In this document: positions 51,526 to 61,212 of the stretch, one piece after another
How the letters are laid out: every line of letters begins with the position of its first letter
Position numbering within the stretch: position 1 is the first letter of the stretch
Assembly: GCA_016282015.1 (NCBI GenBank)
Contig: JAEEJS010000004.1
Span: 62,001 to 126,000, forward strand
DNA: 64,000 nucleotides
Source: Bacteroidales bacterium
Lineage (GTDB): Bacteria; Bacteroidota; Bacteroidia; Bacteroidales; F082
Direction of reading: 5' to 3'
Translations under genes and position numbers: made by a program
The notes under the pieces: model-generated
What the model was told of the DNA's origin: nothing
Database searches by the model: none
Seen by the model: only the letters and a program-made list of their open reading frames with translations

Positions 51526-51555
51526 AGCGACGAAGTTTTTGACTTAATCTTGATG

Positions 51556-51563
51556 CAAAGATA
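51556..51563 (-). promoter_or_regulatory. Bacteroidota -7 box TATCTTTG for mvaD operon
   Basis: Minus-strand TATCTTTGCA upstream of mvaD. Confidence 0.55.
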
Positions 51564-51605
51564 AGATTTTTTTTGATTTAAAGAATAATGATGAAAAAAT
51601 TACGT

Positions 51606-51613
51606 TAATTTTG
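51606..51613 (+). promoter_or_regulatory. Bacteroidota -7 box TAATTTTG for 51634 gene
   Basis: TAATTTTG 20 nt before ATG. Confidence 0.5.
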
Positions 51614-51633
51614 TGACCACAAAAAATTAAACT

Positions 51634-52629
51634 ATGAAAAAATACAGGATATTAGCAATCGCCATTGCCTTGTTGGCAGTATTCACAGCATGTTCAGACA
51701 AAAAGGCCGAGTATCGCAAAGACCGTTCGGTTGGCGGCACCTCGGAAGTGTTGTTTGTAACCCAGAACGATGAACAGTGGAACGGCCGGATGGGCGAGGC
51801 TGTGCGCGAGTTTTTCGAACAAGAGCAGTACGGACTGCCTCAGCCTGAAACGAATTTCAGAGTGGCACACATCAACGTCAACGCCTTGAACGACATGTTC
51901 CAGAAACACCGCAACCTCATTATAGGCGAGATAGTGCCCGATCTGCCCAACCCTATCATTGAATCGCAGGACGACTGGCAATCAGCCCCGCAATATGCCA
52001 TCCGCATCAAGGCCAAAGATGCCGCCACTTGGGTAAGGGTGTTCGAGTCCCAGCGCGATGACATCAAAAAGCATTTCGACAGCAACGAGCGCGCCCGCTT
52101 CATGGAATTTTTCCGTCCGCAGGCCGACCCCAAGAGCATACAAGCCATCAAAAACGTCTTCGGATGCAGCATGATAGTGCCCGAAGGTTATTACGTAGCT
52201 GTCAACAAGGATCATTTCATGTGGCTCAGACGTGAGGAAGTCGACAAGAGTTTCGGATTGATAGTCTACGAGCTGCCATACAAGAGCACCGACGACCTCA
52301 ATGGCGAACGCCTCATCAAGGTGCGCGACTCCGTGACAAAGAAATACATACCGGGCCCTACAGACGGCAGCTTTATGTCGCACGACGACTATTTCATCAA
52401 GCCTGTTTTCAAGACCATACCAGATTTCCCAGCCGGCTATGCGGTAGAGACCCGTGGCCTCTGGAAGACCGAAGGCGAGTTTATGGCAGGACCGTTTGTA
52501 TCGTATACGGTGGTGAATCCGGAGGCGACAAAAATCGTCACCGTTGAAGGTTTTATCTACTATCCGAACAAAGCCAAACGCGACTTGCTGCGTCAGCTTG
52601 AATCAATCTTGTGGAGCTTAAAGTTTTAA
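51634..52629 (+). CDS. DUF4837-like lipoprotein
   Basis: Lipoprotein signal [38 protein letters not shown]. Confidence 0.78.
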   Translation: MKKYRILAIAIALLAVFTACSDKKAEYRKDRSVGGTSEVLFVTQNDEQWNGRMGEAVREFFEQEQYGLPQPETNFRVAHINVNALNDMFQKHRNLIIGEIVPDLPNPIIESQDDWQSAPQYAIRIKAKDAATWVRVFESQRDDIKKHFDSNERARFMEFFRPQADPKSIQAIKNVFGCSMIVPEGYYVAVNKDHFMWLRREEVDKSFGLIVYELPYKSTDDLNGERLIKVRDSVTKKYIPGPTDGSFMSHDDYFIKPVFKTIPDFPAGYAVETRGLWKTEGEFMAGPFVSYTVVNPEATKIVTVEGFIYYPNKAKRDLLRQLESILWSLKF

Positions 52630-54471
52630 CTTCTGCCCCACTTTCAGATCGTTTGTTTTCAGATTATTGAGTTTCTTGATGTGATCGACGGTGACTCCGT
52701 ACTTCTTGGCTATTGACCAGAGCGAATCGCCCGACTTCACAGTGTAGACCGTAGTGCCGTTGGCCGGAGTGCTTGCCTTGGCCGAAGTGTTCAGAGTCTC
52801 AGGCGGATACACTTTCAGTCTCTGTCCGACTTTGATGGTGGTGGAGCTCAGGTTGTTCCATTTCTTAAGGTCGGTGACTGTGCATTTGTATTTGGCCGCA
52901 ATCTTGCCGAGAGTCTCGCCCGATTTGACCACGTGAACGGTCTGGGTGGTCGAACGCTCCACGGGAGCCGTATTGCCGGCCTGGGCCATAGGTGCGCCCG
53001 AGTTGTACACTATAAGCTTCTGACCTATGCTGAGATTGTCAGATTTCAAGTTGTTCCACGACTTGAGCTGCTTGACGCTGACGTGGTATTTCTTGGCTAT
53101 GATGCTAAGGTTCTCTCCCCTTTTCACAATGTGGACGCTGCGGTCTGAAATCTGTTTCATGCGCTCCTGCAGCTTCTCCTTGTCGATGCCGCTCTTAGTC
53201 TTGAAGGTGTAGAGTTCCTTCTCGTGCACAATGTATTCATCCACATATTTTTCAGGAATCTGAAGTATGAGAGGCTTCTTTGCAGTTGCCGGGATTATCT
53301 GTGCCTTATACTGAGGGTTGAAGAATTTGAGGTCTTTCATCGGGATGCCGAGCATTTCGTTGAGCTGGTCGTAATGCAGCACATCGTGCACCATAACTGT
53401 GTCTATGCCGTTTTTGATGATACCCGGATCCAACGGACAGATGTTGTGTTCGGCCGGATAATTCATGACATAATTGACAGCTATGAAGGCCGGCACATAA
53501 CCGCGTGTCTCGCGAGGCAGATATGGCCAGATAGCCCAGTAATTCTTGATGCCTCCCGCCCTACGGATGGCCTTTTTAACGTTGCCGGCGCCACTGTTGT
53601 AGGCCGCAAGTGCAAGGAACCAGTCGCCAAACTGGTTGTAAAGGTCGCGCAGGTGCTGGCATGCCGCCTCGGTCGATTTCAGAGGGTCGAAACGGTCGTC
53701 AACAAGGGTGGTTACATTGAGTTTATACATCTTACCGGTGGCATACATAAACTGCCACAAACCCTTGGCACCTGCCCATGAACCGGCGGTAGGGTTGAGA
53801 GCCGACTCAACCACTGCCAGATATTTCAGTTCCAAAGGCATGTTGTATTTGTCAAGAGTCTGTTCAAACAGAGGGAAATAGACGTCTGCCAGACCCAGAA
53901 TCCTCTCGGTTTTGTCGCGTTTGCTCACTGCATACACATCGATAAACGACTTCACATGCTTGTTGTAGACCAGCTCGATGGTTGTGTTGCGGTTAAGTTC
54001 CTCAATGCGCTGGGCATACACGCTGTCGGGGAAGGTAGGGATATATCCTGGAGGATAGTTACAAGTGTTTTCCAGACTTCCGTCAAAGTAAGGTATAACC
54101 TGCAGAGTGTCAATCATCTCCAACATGTCCGTCGACTCGTCGACTATGCCTTTACCTGAGTTCTCATCATCAAACAGCTGCTGTATTTTCACCTGAATGC
54201 TGTCTGGAAGGTTGGGGTTTATGGTGTCGAGTTCGTAGTTGTATTCAATAATAGCAGCTTCTTCGGCTTCTTTGTCATCATCGTCGTCTATGTCATCATC
54301 AATGGCAATCTGATCGTCATTATCAATTTTTTCATTGACAACTTCCTTGTTTTCAGCGTTCTTGGCCTTTTCGGCTTTTTCCTTGCGAAACTCGTTAAAC
54401 TCATTGATTGTTGCACACGACATCATGATGGCTGACAATATCAGTGCAATGATAAACAACTGCTTTTTCAT
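52618..54471 (-). CDS. MltD-like lytic transglycosylase lipoprotein with three LysM domains
   Basis: [31 protein letters not shown]; three [30 protein letters not shown] LysM units. Confidence 0.93.
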   Translation of the reverse strand: MKKQLFIIALILSAIMMSCATINEFNEFRKEKAEKAKNAENKEVVNEKIDNDDQIAIDDDIDDDDDKEAEEAAIIEYNYELDTINPNLPDSIQVKIQQLFDDENSGKGIVDESTDMLEMIDTLQVIPYFDGSLENTCNYPPGYIPTFPDSVYAQRIEELNRNTTIELVYNKHVKSFIDVYAVSKRDKTERILGLADVYFPLFEQTLDKYNMPLELKYLAVVESALNPTAGSWAGAKGLWQFMYATGKMYKLNVTTLVDDRFDPLKSTEAACQHLRDLYNQFGDWFLALAAYNSGAGNVKKAIRRAGGIKNYWAIWPYLPRETRGYVPAFIAVNYVMNYPAEHNICPLDPGIIKNGIDTVMVHDVLHYDQLNEMLGIPMKDLKFFNPQYKAQIIPATAKKPLILQIPEKYVDEYIVHEKELYTFKTKSGIDKEKLQERMKQISDRSVHIVKRGENLSIIAKKYHVSVKQLKSWNNLKSDNLSIGQKLIVYNSGAPMAQAGNTAPVERSTTQTVHVVKSGETLGKIAAKYKCTVTDLKKWNNLSSTTIKVGQRLKVYPPETLNTSAKASTPANGTTVYTVKSGDSLWSIAKKYGVTVDHIKKLNNLKTNDLKVGQKLKL

Positions 54472-54508
54472 GTTTTTGGATTTTTCCCGTTACAATATTT
54501 TAAAAACG

Positions 54509-54516
54509 CAAATATA
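54509..54516 (-). promoter_or_regulatory. Bacteroidota -7 box TATATTTG for mltD-like gene
   Basis: Minus-strand TATATTTGC upstream of 54471. Confidence 0.5.
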
Positions 54517-54528
54517 CGAAAAAAGTTG

Positions 54529-54536
54529 TATCTTTG
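54529..54536 (+). promoter_or_regulatory. Bacteroidota -7 box TATCTTTG for PPAD-like gene
   Basis: TATCTTTGC about 40 nt before ATG 54576. Confidence 0.55.
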
Positions 54537-54575
54537 CGGGCTAATTTTAAATAAGGTATTAATTATTTACACAAT

Positions 54576-56879
54576 ATGAAAAAGTTAATTTTTACTCTTG
54601 TTGCTTTTGCATTATGCTTTAGTGTGAAAGTCAGTGCTCAGGAACAGAAAACTCCTGATTGGAAGAGATGGCACTATCTCTCTGAAGAAGAAATGAATAC
54701 GCCTGTAAGGGCTGAGAATTTCGTTGAAACCGACCCTCCGACAGGCACACCTCGTTTTGTGGCCGAGTTTGAGCCCATGCAGGGCGTAATGATACGCTAC
54801 CCTCTCGGAATTCCTACAAGTTTAGTCGCACAGTTGGCCGACAACTGCCATGTCTACTGCATAGTATCATCATCATACCAGAGCAGTGCACAAAGCTCAT
54901 TCCAAAGTGCAGGTGTCAACATGAACAACGTGACATTTGTGAATGCCGCATCAGATTCTTACTGGGTTCGTGACTACGGTCCGTGGTATATTTTCGAGGA
55001 CCGCAACCCTGCCATAGTAGACAACATCTACAACCGTCCGCGTCCTAACGACGACAATATGTCTGGCGTGTTCGCCAACTTTTGGCAAATCCCGATGTAC
55101 GGCATGAACCTCGAGCACACTGGCGGCAACATGATGGAAGACGGCCGCGGCCATGGCGTCAGCGACAACCTCGTTTTCCAGGAGAACGGCTACAACGAGA
55201 CCAACGTCCGCACCAAGATGCGCGACTATCTCGGCATCGATCCGTATCATGTAACCATCGACCCGCAGGGCGACTATATCGCACACGTCGACTGCTGGGG
55301 CAAGTACCTCGCTCCTGACAAGATTTTGATTGCACAACTGCCTTCAACCAACTCACATTACGCCGATTATGAACAGGTTGCCGAGTATTTCGCCAACACC
55401 AACTGCTGCTGGGGTTATCCTTACCGTGTTTATCGCGTTCAGGAACCAGGTGGTTATACCATTGCCCCATACACTAACAGCTTGATTCTCAACAAGTCTG
55501 TCTATGTACCTATGGGTGACAACGCCACTTACAACGAACAGGCTTTGCAGGTTTACCAAGAAGCTATGCCAGGTTATGAAATCGTGGGCGTTACAAACAA
55601 CGACTATTACATTTCTTGGGAAAATACCGACGCATTGCACTGCCGCACCCGTGGCGTTATGGACTTCGGCATGCTCTTCGTTGACCACCGCGATGTGTAT
55701 CACGGCGAAGAGGAATGGCAAGCCGAATATCCTGTAACCAGCAAGTTTATCGCCTACAGCGGCATGGATTTAAAACAGGACTCATTATTGGTTTACTATA
55801 GCATCGACGGCGGCGCTTATCAAGTGGCGCACATGACAGCCACCGGCGAGCCCGACGAATACGTGGGCTATATCACCGGCTATCAAGGCGGTTCGGAGAT
55901 TGATTATTATGTTTTCGGCGCCGATGAATCGGGTCACAGATACACACAGCCGGTGTTTGCCGAGTTGGAGCCGCACCATTTCACCGTCGGACCTCACAGC
56001 CCGTCAGGCGAGCTGGTGATTACGCCAACAACTTTGTGGTTTGAACAAATGGGTGAATCAAAAGAATTCGACATCATAAATGAAACCACCAATGACATCG
56101 TTATCAATTCCATTGAGTCTAACGACAGCTACTTGGTGATAACTCCATCAGTATTCCCTGAAACCTTACCTGCAGGCGGCACAATGCATGTTGTGGTTGA
56201 TTTCCTTGTTCCTCCTACAAAAGATTACATCGAGAGAACCATCACAATTAGCACTTCTGTCGGCATTAGAACTGTAACAGCAATGCTTAACAGCAACTTG
56301 GAAGACTGGGGATTATGGATACCAGGCGCACCTAGCGTTGAGTTGACAGCCAACCAGCCTCAAGCAACTCCATACGTTGTCAATGGCAATTATGGTTCTC
56401 AGACACCAATAACAATTATCAATGTTTTTGAAAGTTTAACTGTAAATAATCCTGATGGTTATCTAGAGATAGAATATCCTGAATTGCCTTATACTTTAGA
56501 GGCTGGCCAAAACTTCGAGTTTACCGTTAGGGTTAAGCCAAACCTTAGCAGAGGCATTTATGAGTTTGTTCACACAGCAGTATGCATTGCAACTGAAGAC
56601 GGTGGTATTGCTCTTGATGTGTTTATCGAAGAAGCCTTGCTTGGTATCGACGAGATTTCGGCTGAGACCAAGGTGTATCCTAACCCGATGAACAACGTTT
56701 TGTACATTGAAGGCAATGACATTAAGGATGTTACTATCTTCAATGCTGTCGGTCAGCAGGTGATGTTTGTGGAGAACGCCAACGAAATCAACGTTGCAGA
56801 TTTGAACGAAGGCTTGTACTTCGTGAGAATCAACGACAAGAAGGGCAATAGCGTTGTCAAGAAGATAGTTAAGAAATAA
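54576..56879 (+). CDS. Secreted peptidylarginine deiminase (PPAD-like, agmatine deiminase superfamily) with T9SS type A sorting domain
   Basis: SDSYWVRDYGPW, YNRPRPNDDN, HTGGNMM, HVDCWGKYLAPDKILI, YTNSLILN, AMPGYEIVGV, TDALHCRTRG; C-terminal KVYPNPMNNVLYIEG...GLYFVRI. Confidence 0.92.
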   Translation: MKKLIFTLVAFALCFSVKVSAQEQKTPDWKRWHYLSEEEMNTPVRAENFVETDPPTGTPRFVAEFEPMQGVMIRYPLGIPTSLVAQLADNCHVYCIVSSSYQSSAQSSFQSAGVNMNNVTFVNAASDSYWVRDYGPWYIFEDRNPAIVDNIYNRPRPNDDNMSGVFANFWQIPMYGMNLEHTGGNMMEDGRGHGVSDNLVFQENGYNETNVRTKMRDYLGIDPYHVTIDPQGDYIAHVDCWGKYLAPDKILIAQLPSTNSHYADYEQVAEYFANTNCCWGYPYRVYRVQEPGGYTIAPYTNSLILNKSVYVPMGDNATYNEQALQVYQEAMPGYEIVGVTNNDYYISWENTDALHCRTRGVMDFGMLFVDHRDVYHGEEEWQAEYPVTSKFIAYSGMDLKQDSLLVYYSIDGGAYQVAHMTATGEPDEYVGYITGYQGGSEIDYYVFGADESGHRYTQPVFAELEPHHFTVGPHSPSGELVITPTTLWFEQMGESKEFDIINETTNDIVINSIESNDSYLVITPSVFPETLPAGGTMHVVVDFLVPPTKDYIERTITISTSVGIRTVTAMLNSNLEDWGLWIPGAPSVELTANQPQATPYVVNGNYGSQTPITIINVFESLTVNNPDGYLEIEYPELPYTLEAGQNFEFTVRVKPNLSRGIYEFVHTAVCIATEDGGIALDVFIEEALLGIDEISAETKVYPNPMNNVLYIEGNDIKDVTIFNAVGQQVMFVENANEINVADLNEGLYFVRINDKKGNSVVKKIVKK

Positions 56880-56890
56880 TTTTAAAAACG

Positions 56891-56926
56891 TGTAGAGGCG
56901 TGCCTTGGCGCGTCTCTACATTTTTT
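56891..56926 (+). terminator. Rho-independent terminator after PPAD-like gene
   Basis: TGTAGAGGCGTGCC-TT-GGCGCGTCTCTACA followed by TTTTTT. Confidence 0.9.
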
Positions 56927-56967
56927 AAAAATTTTTTACAAATTGTTGCGTGTATTAAAAAAAGTTG

Positions 56968-56975
56968 TACTTTTG
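56968..56975 (+). promoter_or_regulatory. Bacteroidota -7 box TACTTTTG for tRNA-Glu
   Basis: TACTTTTGCA upstream of the tRNA. Confidence 0.55.
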
Positions 56976-56988
56976 CAGCGCAATTGAG

Positions 56989-57060
56989 GTCGGGTTCTAC
57001 TAACGGTTAGGTAACGACACTCTCACTGTCGAAATAAGGGTTCGATTCCCTTACCCGATA
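56989..57060 (+). tRNA. tRNA-Glu (anticodon CTC)
   Basis: Acceptor GTCGGGT/ACCCGAT; anticodon arm CGACA-CTCTCAC-TGTCG; T arm AAGGG-TTCGATT-CCCTT. Confidence 0.93.
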
Positions 57061-57063
57061 CTG

Positions 57064-57093
57064 AAAAAAGCACCGAAAATTCGGTGCTTTTTT
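57064..57093 (+). terminator. Rho-independent terminator after tRNA-Glu
   Basis: AAAAAAGCACCGAA-AAT-TCGGTGCTTTTTT. Confidence 0.9.
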
Positions 57094-57178
57094 AGTTTTT
57101 AGTCTTTAGTCATTAGTCTTTAGTTGTTTAAGATGTTGATTAAAGACTAACGACTAAGAACTAAAGTCTAAAGACTAT
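57091..57178. repeat. Inverted array of TAGTCTT(T) short repeats
   Basis: TTTAGTCTTTAGTCATTAGTCTTTAG ... CTAAAGACTAACGACTAAGAACTAAAGTCTAAAGACTA. Confidence 0.8.
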
Positions 57179-57818
57179 TAATCTCCGGATTGTTCCGTTT
57201 TTCATCCCCAATGCGAGTGGTCGGACCGTGACCGCAATAGACCAAGGTGTCGTCCGGGAGTTTGTAGAGCACGTTGAGCAGGCTCTGCTCAAGCTGGCTG
57301 TAGTTGCCTCCGAGCAAATCCCAGCGTCCCACTCCCCTGCGGAACAAAGTGTCGCCGCTGAAAACCATACCGTCGGCCTCGTCGTAAAAACAGATATGAC
57401 CGGGGGCGTGACCGGGGGTGAATAGCACCTTCAACTTGTCCTGGCCAATGCTGACAGTGTCGCCTTCGTTAAGGTCGATGCTGGGCAGCTGACAGTTGTC
57501 CTGAGTGAAATTGATGCCAAAAGCCGTGGCATAAGCCCACACCTTGTCGTAATACGACTTCTCAATGGGATGTGCCCCCAATTCAACCTTATACCTGTCG
57601 GCAAGCAACTTGTTGCCCATCACATGGTCTATGTGAGAATGGGTGTTGAGAAGCATTATGGGCTTCAAACCGCTTCTGTCTATGTAACTCAGCAGCTGCT
57701 CGTCCTCAAACTTAACGTAATTGCCTGCGTCAATTATGACACACTCCTTGTTTTCGTTGTAAACTATATATGTGTTTACCTGTATCGGATTGAATATGAA
57801 TGTCTTGACTGATAACAT
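57168..57818 (-). CDS. MBL-fold metallo-hydrolase (glyoxalase II-like)
   Basis: NTHSHIDHVMGN; TPGHAPGHICFYDEADGMVFSGDTLFRRGVGRWDLLGG; start set at MLSVKTF. Confidence 0.92.
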   Translation of the reverse strand: MLSVKTFIFNPIQVNTYIVYNENKECVIIDAGNYVKFEDEQLLSYIDRSGLKPIMLLNTHSHIDHVMGNKLLADRYKVELGAHPIEKSYYDKVWAYATAFGINFTQDNCQLPSIDLNEGDTVSIGQDKLKVLFTPGHAPGHICFYDEADGMVFSGDTLFRRGVGRWDLLGGNYSQLEQSLLNVLYKLPDDTLVYCGHGPTTRIGDEKRNNPEINSL

Positions 57819-57831
57819 AACTGTATGGCGT

Positions 57832-58818
57832 TTATTCTTTGCGCAGTTTTGCAACCACTTGGTCGGTGTCTATGTTCATCATGCATTTGAAATGTCCCTT
57901 GGGGCATTTTTTGTAGCCCAGTTTAGAGCAAGGACGGCACTTCAGGCCTTTCACCTCCATAATGTTCAAAGGCAAGGTGCTGTTTTTCGGATAGTACTGG
58001 TACATGCCGAACTCTGGCACTGTGTTGCCCCAAACCGAAACCATTGGTTTGTTGAAAGCCGCAGCTATGTGCATCATGCCGGTGTCGCTGGTAAGAACTC
58101 CCTTCGACATCTTTATGATGGAGGCCGACTGCTCCAGGTTGAGCATTCCCACCGGATTGCCTATGTTCTGACCTATGGCGTCGGCTATGATTTTGGCCCG
58201 CTGCATATCTTCAGAACCGCCAAGCAGAATCACAGGCTCGTCGAGTTTCTCTATAATCTCTATGGTCTTTTCCACCGGTATGGCTTTGGTATTGTAGCTG
58301 CCGCCCACCACCACGGCGTAGAAGCCGTCACGGAACTCTTCCGGAAGGTCGGGCTCCTGCATCAGGTTCTGCTCCGAGATGTAGAACTCCAGGCCGCGGC
58401 CGTCGTTGAACACACCCAGAGGTTCCACCGCCTCGAAATACCTGTCCACTATGTGAACATCCGGCAATTTGTTGATTTTAAAAGTGGTGAGAAGCATCTT
58501 CTTGAAGTCCAGCTTATGGAAGGAATGATGCTCGCAGCCCAATGCCCAGCAAACCCTTCTGGAAAGGTTGTTTTTCTGCAAATCGGCAACGTAATCGTAT
58601 TCCTCCTGCTTCAATTCCTTTATGACCTCACGTATGGAACCACGGTATTCGAAGGTTTTGTCGATGTAGGGGTTGTTATACGAAATGCTTGAAAACTTTT
58701 CTTTGGTGAGCATGTGAAGTTCCACGTCGTCGTCCATCTGACGCTTGATGCAGCGGATGACTGGAGTGGTAAGCACTATGTCACCTATCGAACTGAAACG
58801 TATTAATAAGATCTTCAT
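57832..58818 (-). CDS. Glycosyltransferase family 9 (heptosyltransferase-like)
   Basis: MKILLIRFSSIGDIVLTTPVIRCIK; TSDTGMMHIAAAFNKPMVSVWGNT. Confidence 0.92.
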   Translation of the reverse strand: MKILLIRFSSIGDIVLTTPVIRCIKRQMDDDVELHMLTKEKFSSISYNNPYIDKTFEYRGSIREVIKELKQEEYDYVADLQKNNLSRRVCWALGCEHHSFHKLDFKKMLLTTFKINKLPDVHIVDRYFEAVEPLGVFNDGRGLEFYISEQNLMQEPDLPEEFRDGFYAVVVGGSYNTKAIPVEKTIEIIEKLDEPVILLGGSEDMQRAKIIADAIGQNIGNPVGMLNLEQSASIIKMSKGVLTSDTGMMHIAAAFNKPMVSVWGNTVPEFGMYQYYPKNSTLPLNIMEVKGLKCRPCSKLGYKKCPKGHFKCMMNIDTDQVVAKLRKE

Positions 58819-58822
58819 TTTA

Positions 58823-60268
58823 TTATTCTGTGACAGTCGTCATTTTATAACGGTTGATATCTTTATACTCAATATCCTTGTGATCCTTCAGATACAGGAA
58901 CTCTGCGTCGTTGGAACACATATTGAGCACTTCCAGTTTCAGGCAGTTGTCCTTGGCCCAAGGAGCCATATAACTGTTCAAAGCCACCTTGTAAATCTTG
59001 TCACGGTCTATGCGCTGGCCGTTGCTCAGATAGGCCTCAGCCGAGATGAAACCCGACTGTCCGTCATCGGAATGGGCGTATTCTATGGTGTAGGTGATAC
59101 CTGAGACATGAGTGCAACCCTGGTCGTTATTGGATGCCAGCACCAGGTAGTCCTCCACCTGACGGCCTGTCATCTCACACATTACCAAAGAGTTGTTGAA
59201 GGGGTCGAGGTTGTAGATATCGGCTCTGGTGATGTCGCCTCCGTGCAGGCTGTCGAAGCGCACGCCTCCGGGGTTTTGCATGGCTATATCGGCCTTGGTG
59301 AGATAACGCACTGCGTCGGCCATGTAAGCGCCCAATGCCTTCTTGTCGGCAAACGGAACCTTGGCATGACCCACCACAACGTTGAATTCAGGCTCGGAAT
59401 AATAGCCGTCGACCAGCTGCTGTATTCTGTCATTCACTTTGTTGACTTTGCCCAAATCAATGACTGTGGCTTCTTTGCCAACCACTTTTCCGTCTTTTAT
59501 CTTGAGCTTGGTCACTGTAGCCTTCTTCAGATAATACTTCGACTGGGTGTAGAGCACCCCGTCGTCCAACAGTTTGGTGTACAGGTCGTGGGAGTGGCCG
59601 CCTATAATCATGTCGAACTGAGGGTACTGCGCGGCAAACTTCAACTCTTCGGTCAAACCGCAGTGTGACAGCAGTATGAACACATCGCATTCATTGCGCA
59701 GATTCAGGTTTTTGACTATCATATCCTCAGCCGTGACAAAATCCACATTCTGCATATTGTCCTCATGAGCGCTGGGCTTGCCGTCATTGGAGGTCTCTAT
59801 CACACCCAAAAACATGATGTTCAAGTCCTTGCCTCCCACCTTCCTTTGGATAGTGACATAATCGGGGATTTGGATGTCGGGATAGCCTGTAAAGAATGCG
59901 TTGGAGCAAATCAGAGGGAATTTGGCGTTTTTCAGCACAAATCTGATTCCGTCTATGCCGCCGTCAAACTCGTGGTTGCCTAAGGCCGACACCTCAAAGC
60001 CCATCTCGTTCATCAGGTTGACCATAGGATAGTTGGGGCCGCCTGGGTACTTGTCGTTGTAGACATTTCCAGTGCGGTTGTCGCCTGCGCTCACCACCAG
60101 CAAATCAGGGTAAATGCTACGCAAACTGTCGGCAATATAAGCCAGTTTCGGCATCAGTTCTATGTGGGAATGCATGTCGTTGACCGAGAGAATCACCACT
60201 TCATCCTGTTTGGACGAGCATGAAACCAGCAATAAGCTGATTATCAAGATATTAATAAGTCTTTTCAT
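58823..60268 (-). CDS. 5'-nucleotidase/metallophosphoesterase lipoprotein
   Basis: LLLVSCSSK lipobox; LSVNDMHSHIE, SAGDNRTGN, ALGNHEFDGG, GGHSHDL; C-terminal 5'-nucleotidase domain. Confidence 0.92.
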   Translation of the reverse strand: MKRLINILIISLLLVSCSSKQDEVVILSVNDMHSHIELMPKLAYIADSLRSIYPDLLVVSAGDNRTGNVYNDKYPGGPNYPMVNLMNEMGFEVSALGNHEFDGGIDGIRFVLKNAKFPLICSNAFFTGYPDIQIPDYVTIQRKVGGKDLNIMFLGVIETSNDGKPSAHEDNMQNVDFVTAEDMIVKNLNLRNECDVFILLSHCGLTEELKFAAQYPQFDMIIGGHSHDLYTKLLDDGVLYTQSKYYLKKATVTKLKIKDGKVVGKEATVIDLGKVNKVNDRIQQLVDGYYSEPEFNVVVGHAKVPFADKKALGAYMADAVRYLTKADIAMQNPGGVRFDSLHGGDITRADIYNLDPFNNSLVMCEMTGRQVEDYLVLASNNDQGCTHVSGITYTIEYAHSDDGQSGFISAEAYLSNGQRIDRDKIYKVALNSYMAPWAKDNCLKLEVLNMCSNDAEFLYLKDHKDIEYKDINRYKMTTVTE

Positions 60269-61212
60269 AGCAAATTGTGTTCATTAAAAATAAGTTCAAC
60301 AGATTCCTCATATTCATCCAAATGATTGACTTTCTTTACCTTACGCCAAACATTCTGAGGATCGTCAAATATGTTCATCATATATTTCCAAAGTTCCTTC
60401 ATGCTGCCGATTATCTTCGGACTTCCGCCTGCATGTCGCAAGCGTTCAACGTACAAATCTACGACAAAATTATGAAGACGGGCCTTTTTTTCGTTAGTAT
60501 TTCTTGCGATTCCTTTGATTTCCTCAGCCAGGAAGGGATTGGTGAGCAGCCCGCGTCCCAGTGCGACAGGACGCTCTTGGGTGACTGATTGCACCCGCTT
60601 GAATTTCTCCACATCAAAAATATCACCGTTGTAAACCAAAGTTTTGTTAATCAGAGGAAGCAATTCGCTGAATCTCTCCAACGAGGCTTCGCCTGTATAC
60701 ATTTGCTTGCCTATGCGCGGATGAAGAATTATCTCATTGAAAGGCAAGGTGTTAAACGTGTCGATATAGGATAGAATCTCATCTTCGTTGTAATATCCCA
60801 AACGGCATTTTATGCTGAAATCAATCCCTTCGATATGCTCGAAAACCTCCTTCAGCATGGCTGTGGTACGCTCTGGTTCAGCCATCAGACCGCAGCCGCG
60901 TGTCTTGTTGGCCACTCGGGGAAAGGGGCAGCCCATATTGAGGTTAAACTCTTTGTAACCAAATGATTTACACTGGTTTGCAAAACGAATAATCTCTTCT
61001 GCATGGTTGCTCAGAATCTGTGGGACAACCCGGTTGAGGTCGTTGTGAGCGGGGTCTATCTCCTCCCCTCTCAGGCTTTTTGAATTGTCTTTCTGTATAC
61101 CGGTGAAAAACGGAGTGTAAAACTTGTCGATGCCACCGAAATGCTTCCGGAAAACGTTGCGGTACACAACATCGGTAATACCTTGGAAAGGCGCAAGTCT
61201 TAACTCGTTCAT
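60265..61212 (-). CDS. tRNA-dihydrouridine synthase family protein
   Basis: APFQGITDVVYRNVF; FNLNMGCPFPRVANKTRGCGLM; HPRIGKQMYTGEA. Confidence 0.92.
   Translation of the reverse strand: MNELRLAPFQGITDVVYRNVFRKHFGGIDKFYTPFFTGIQKDNSKSLRGEEIDPAHNDLNRVVPQILSNHAEEIIRFANQCKSFGYKEFNLNMGCPFPRVANKTRGCGLMAEPERTTAMLKEVFEHIEGIDFSIKCRLGYYNEDEILSYIDTFNTLPFNEIILHPRIGKQMYTGEASLERFSELLPLINKTLVYNGDIFDVEKFKRVQSVTQERPVALGRGLLTNPFLAEEIKGIARNTNEKKARLHNFVVDLYVERLRHAGGSPKIIGSMKELWKYMMNIFDDPQNVWRKVKKVNHLDEYEESVELIFNEHNLL

Noticed and set aside
57091-57178. Short repeat array considered as CRISPR
   Set aside because: Units are about 7-8 bp, without spacers of regular length, arranged as an inverted pair, and no cas genes are nearby.
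57772-58692. 306-aa plus-strand ORF opposite the GT9 gene
   Set aside because: Shadow ORF opposite a clear heptosyltransferase-like gene.
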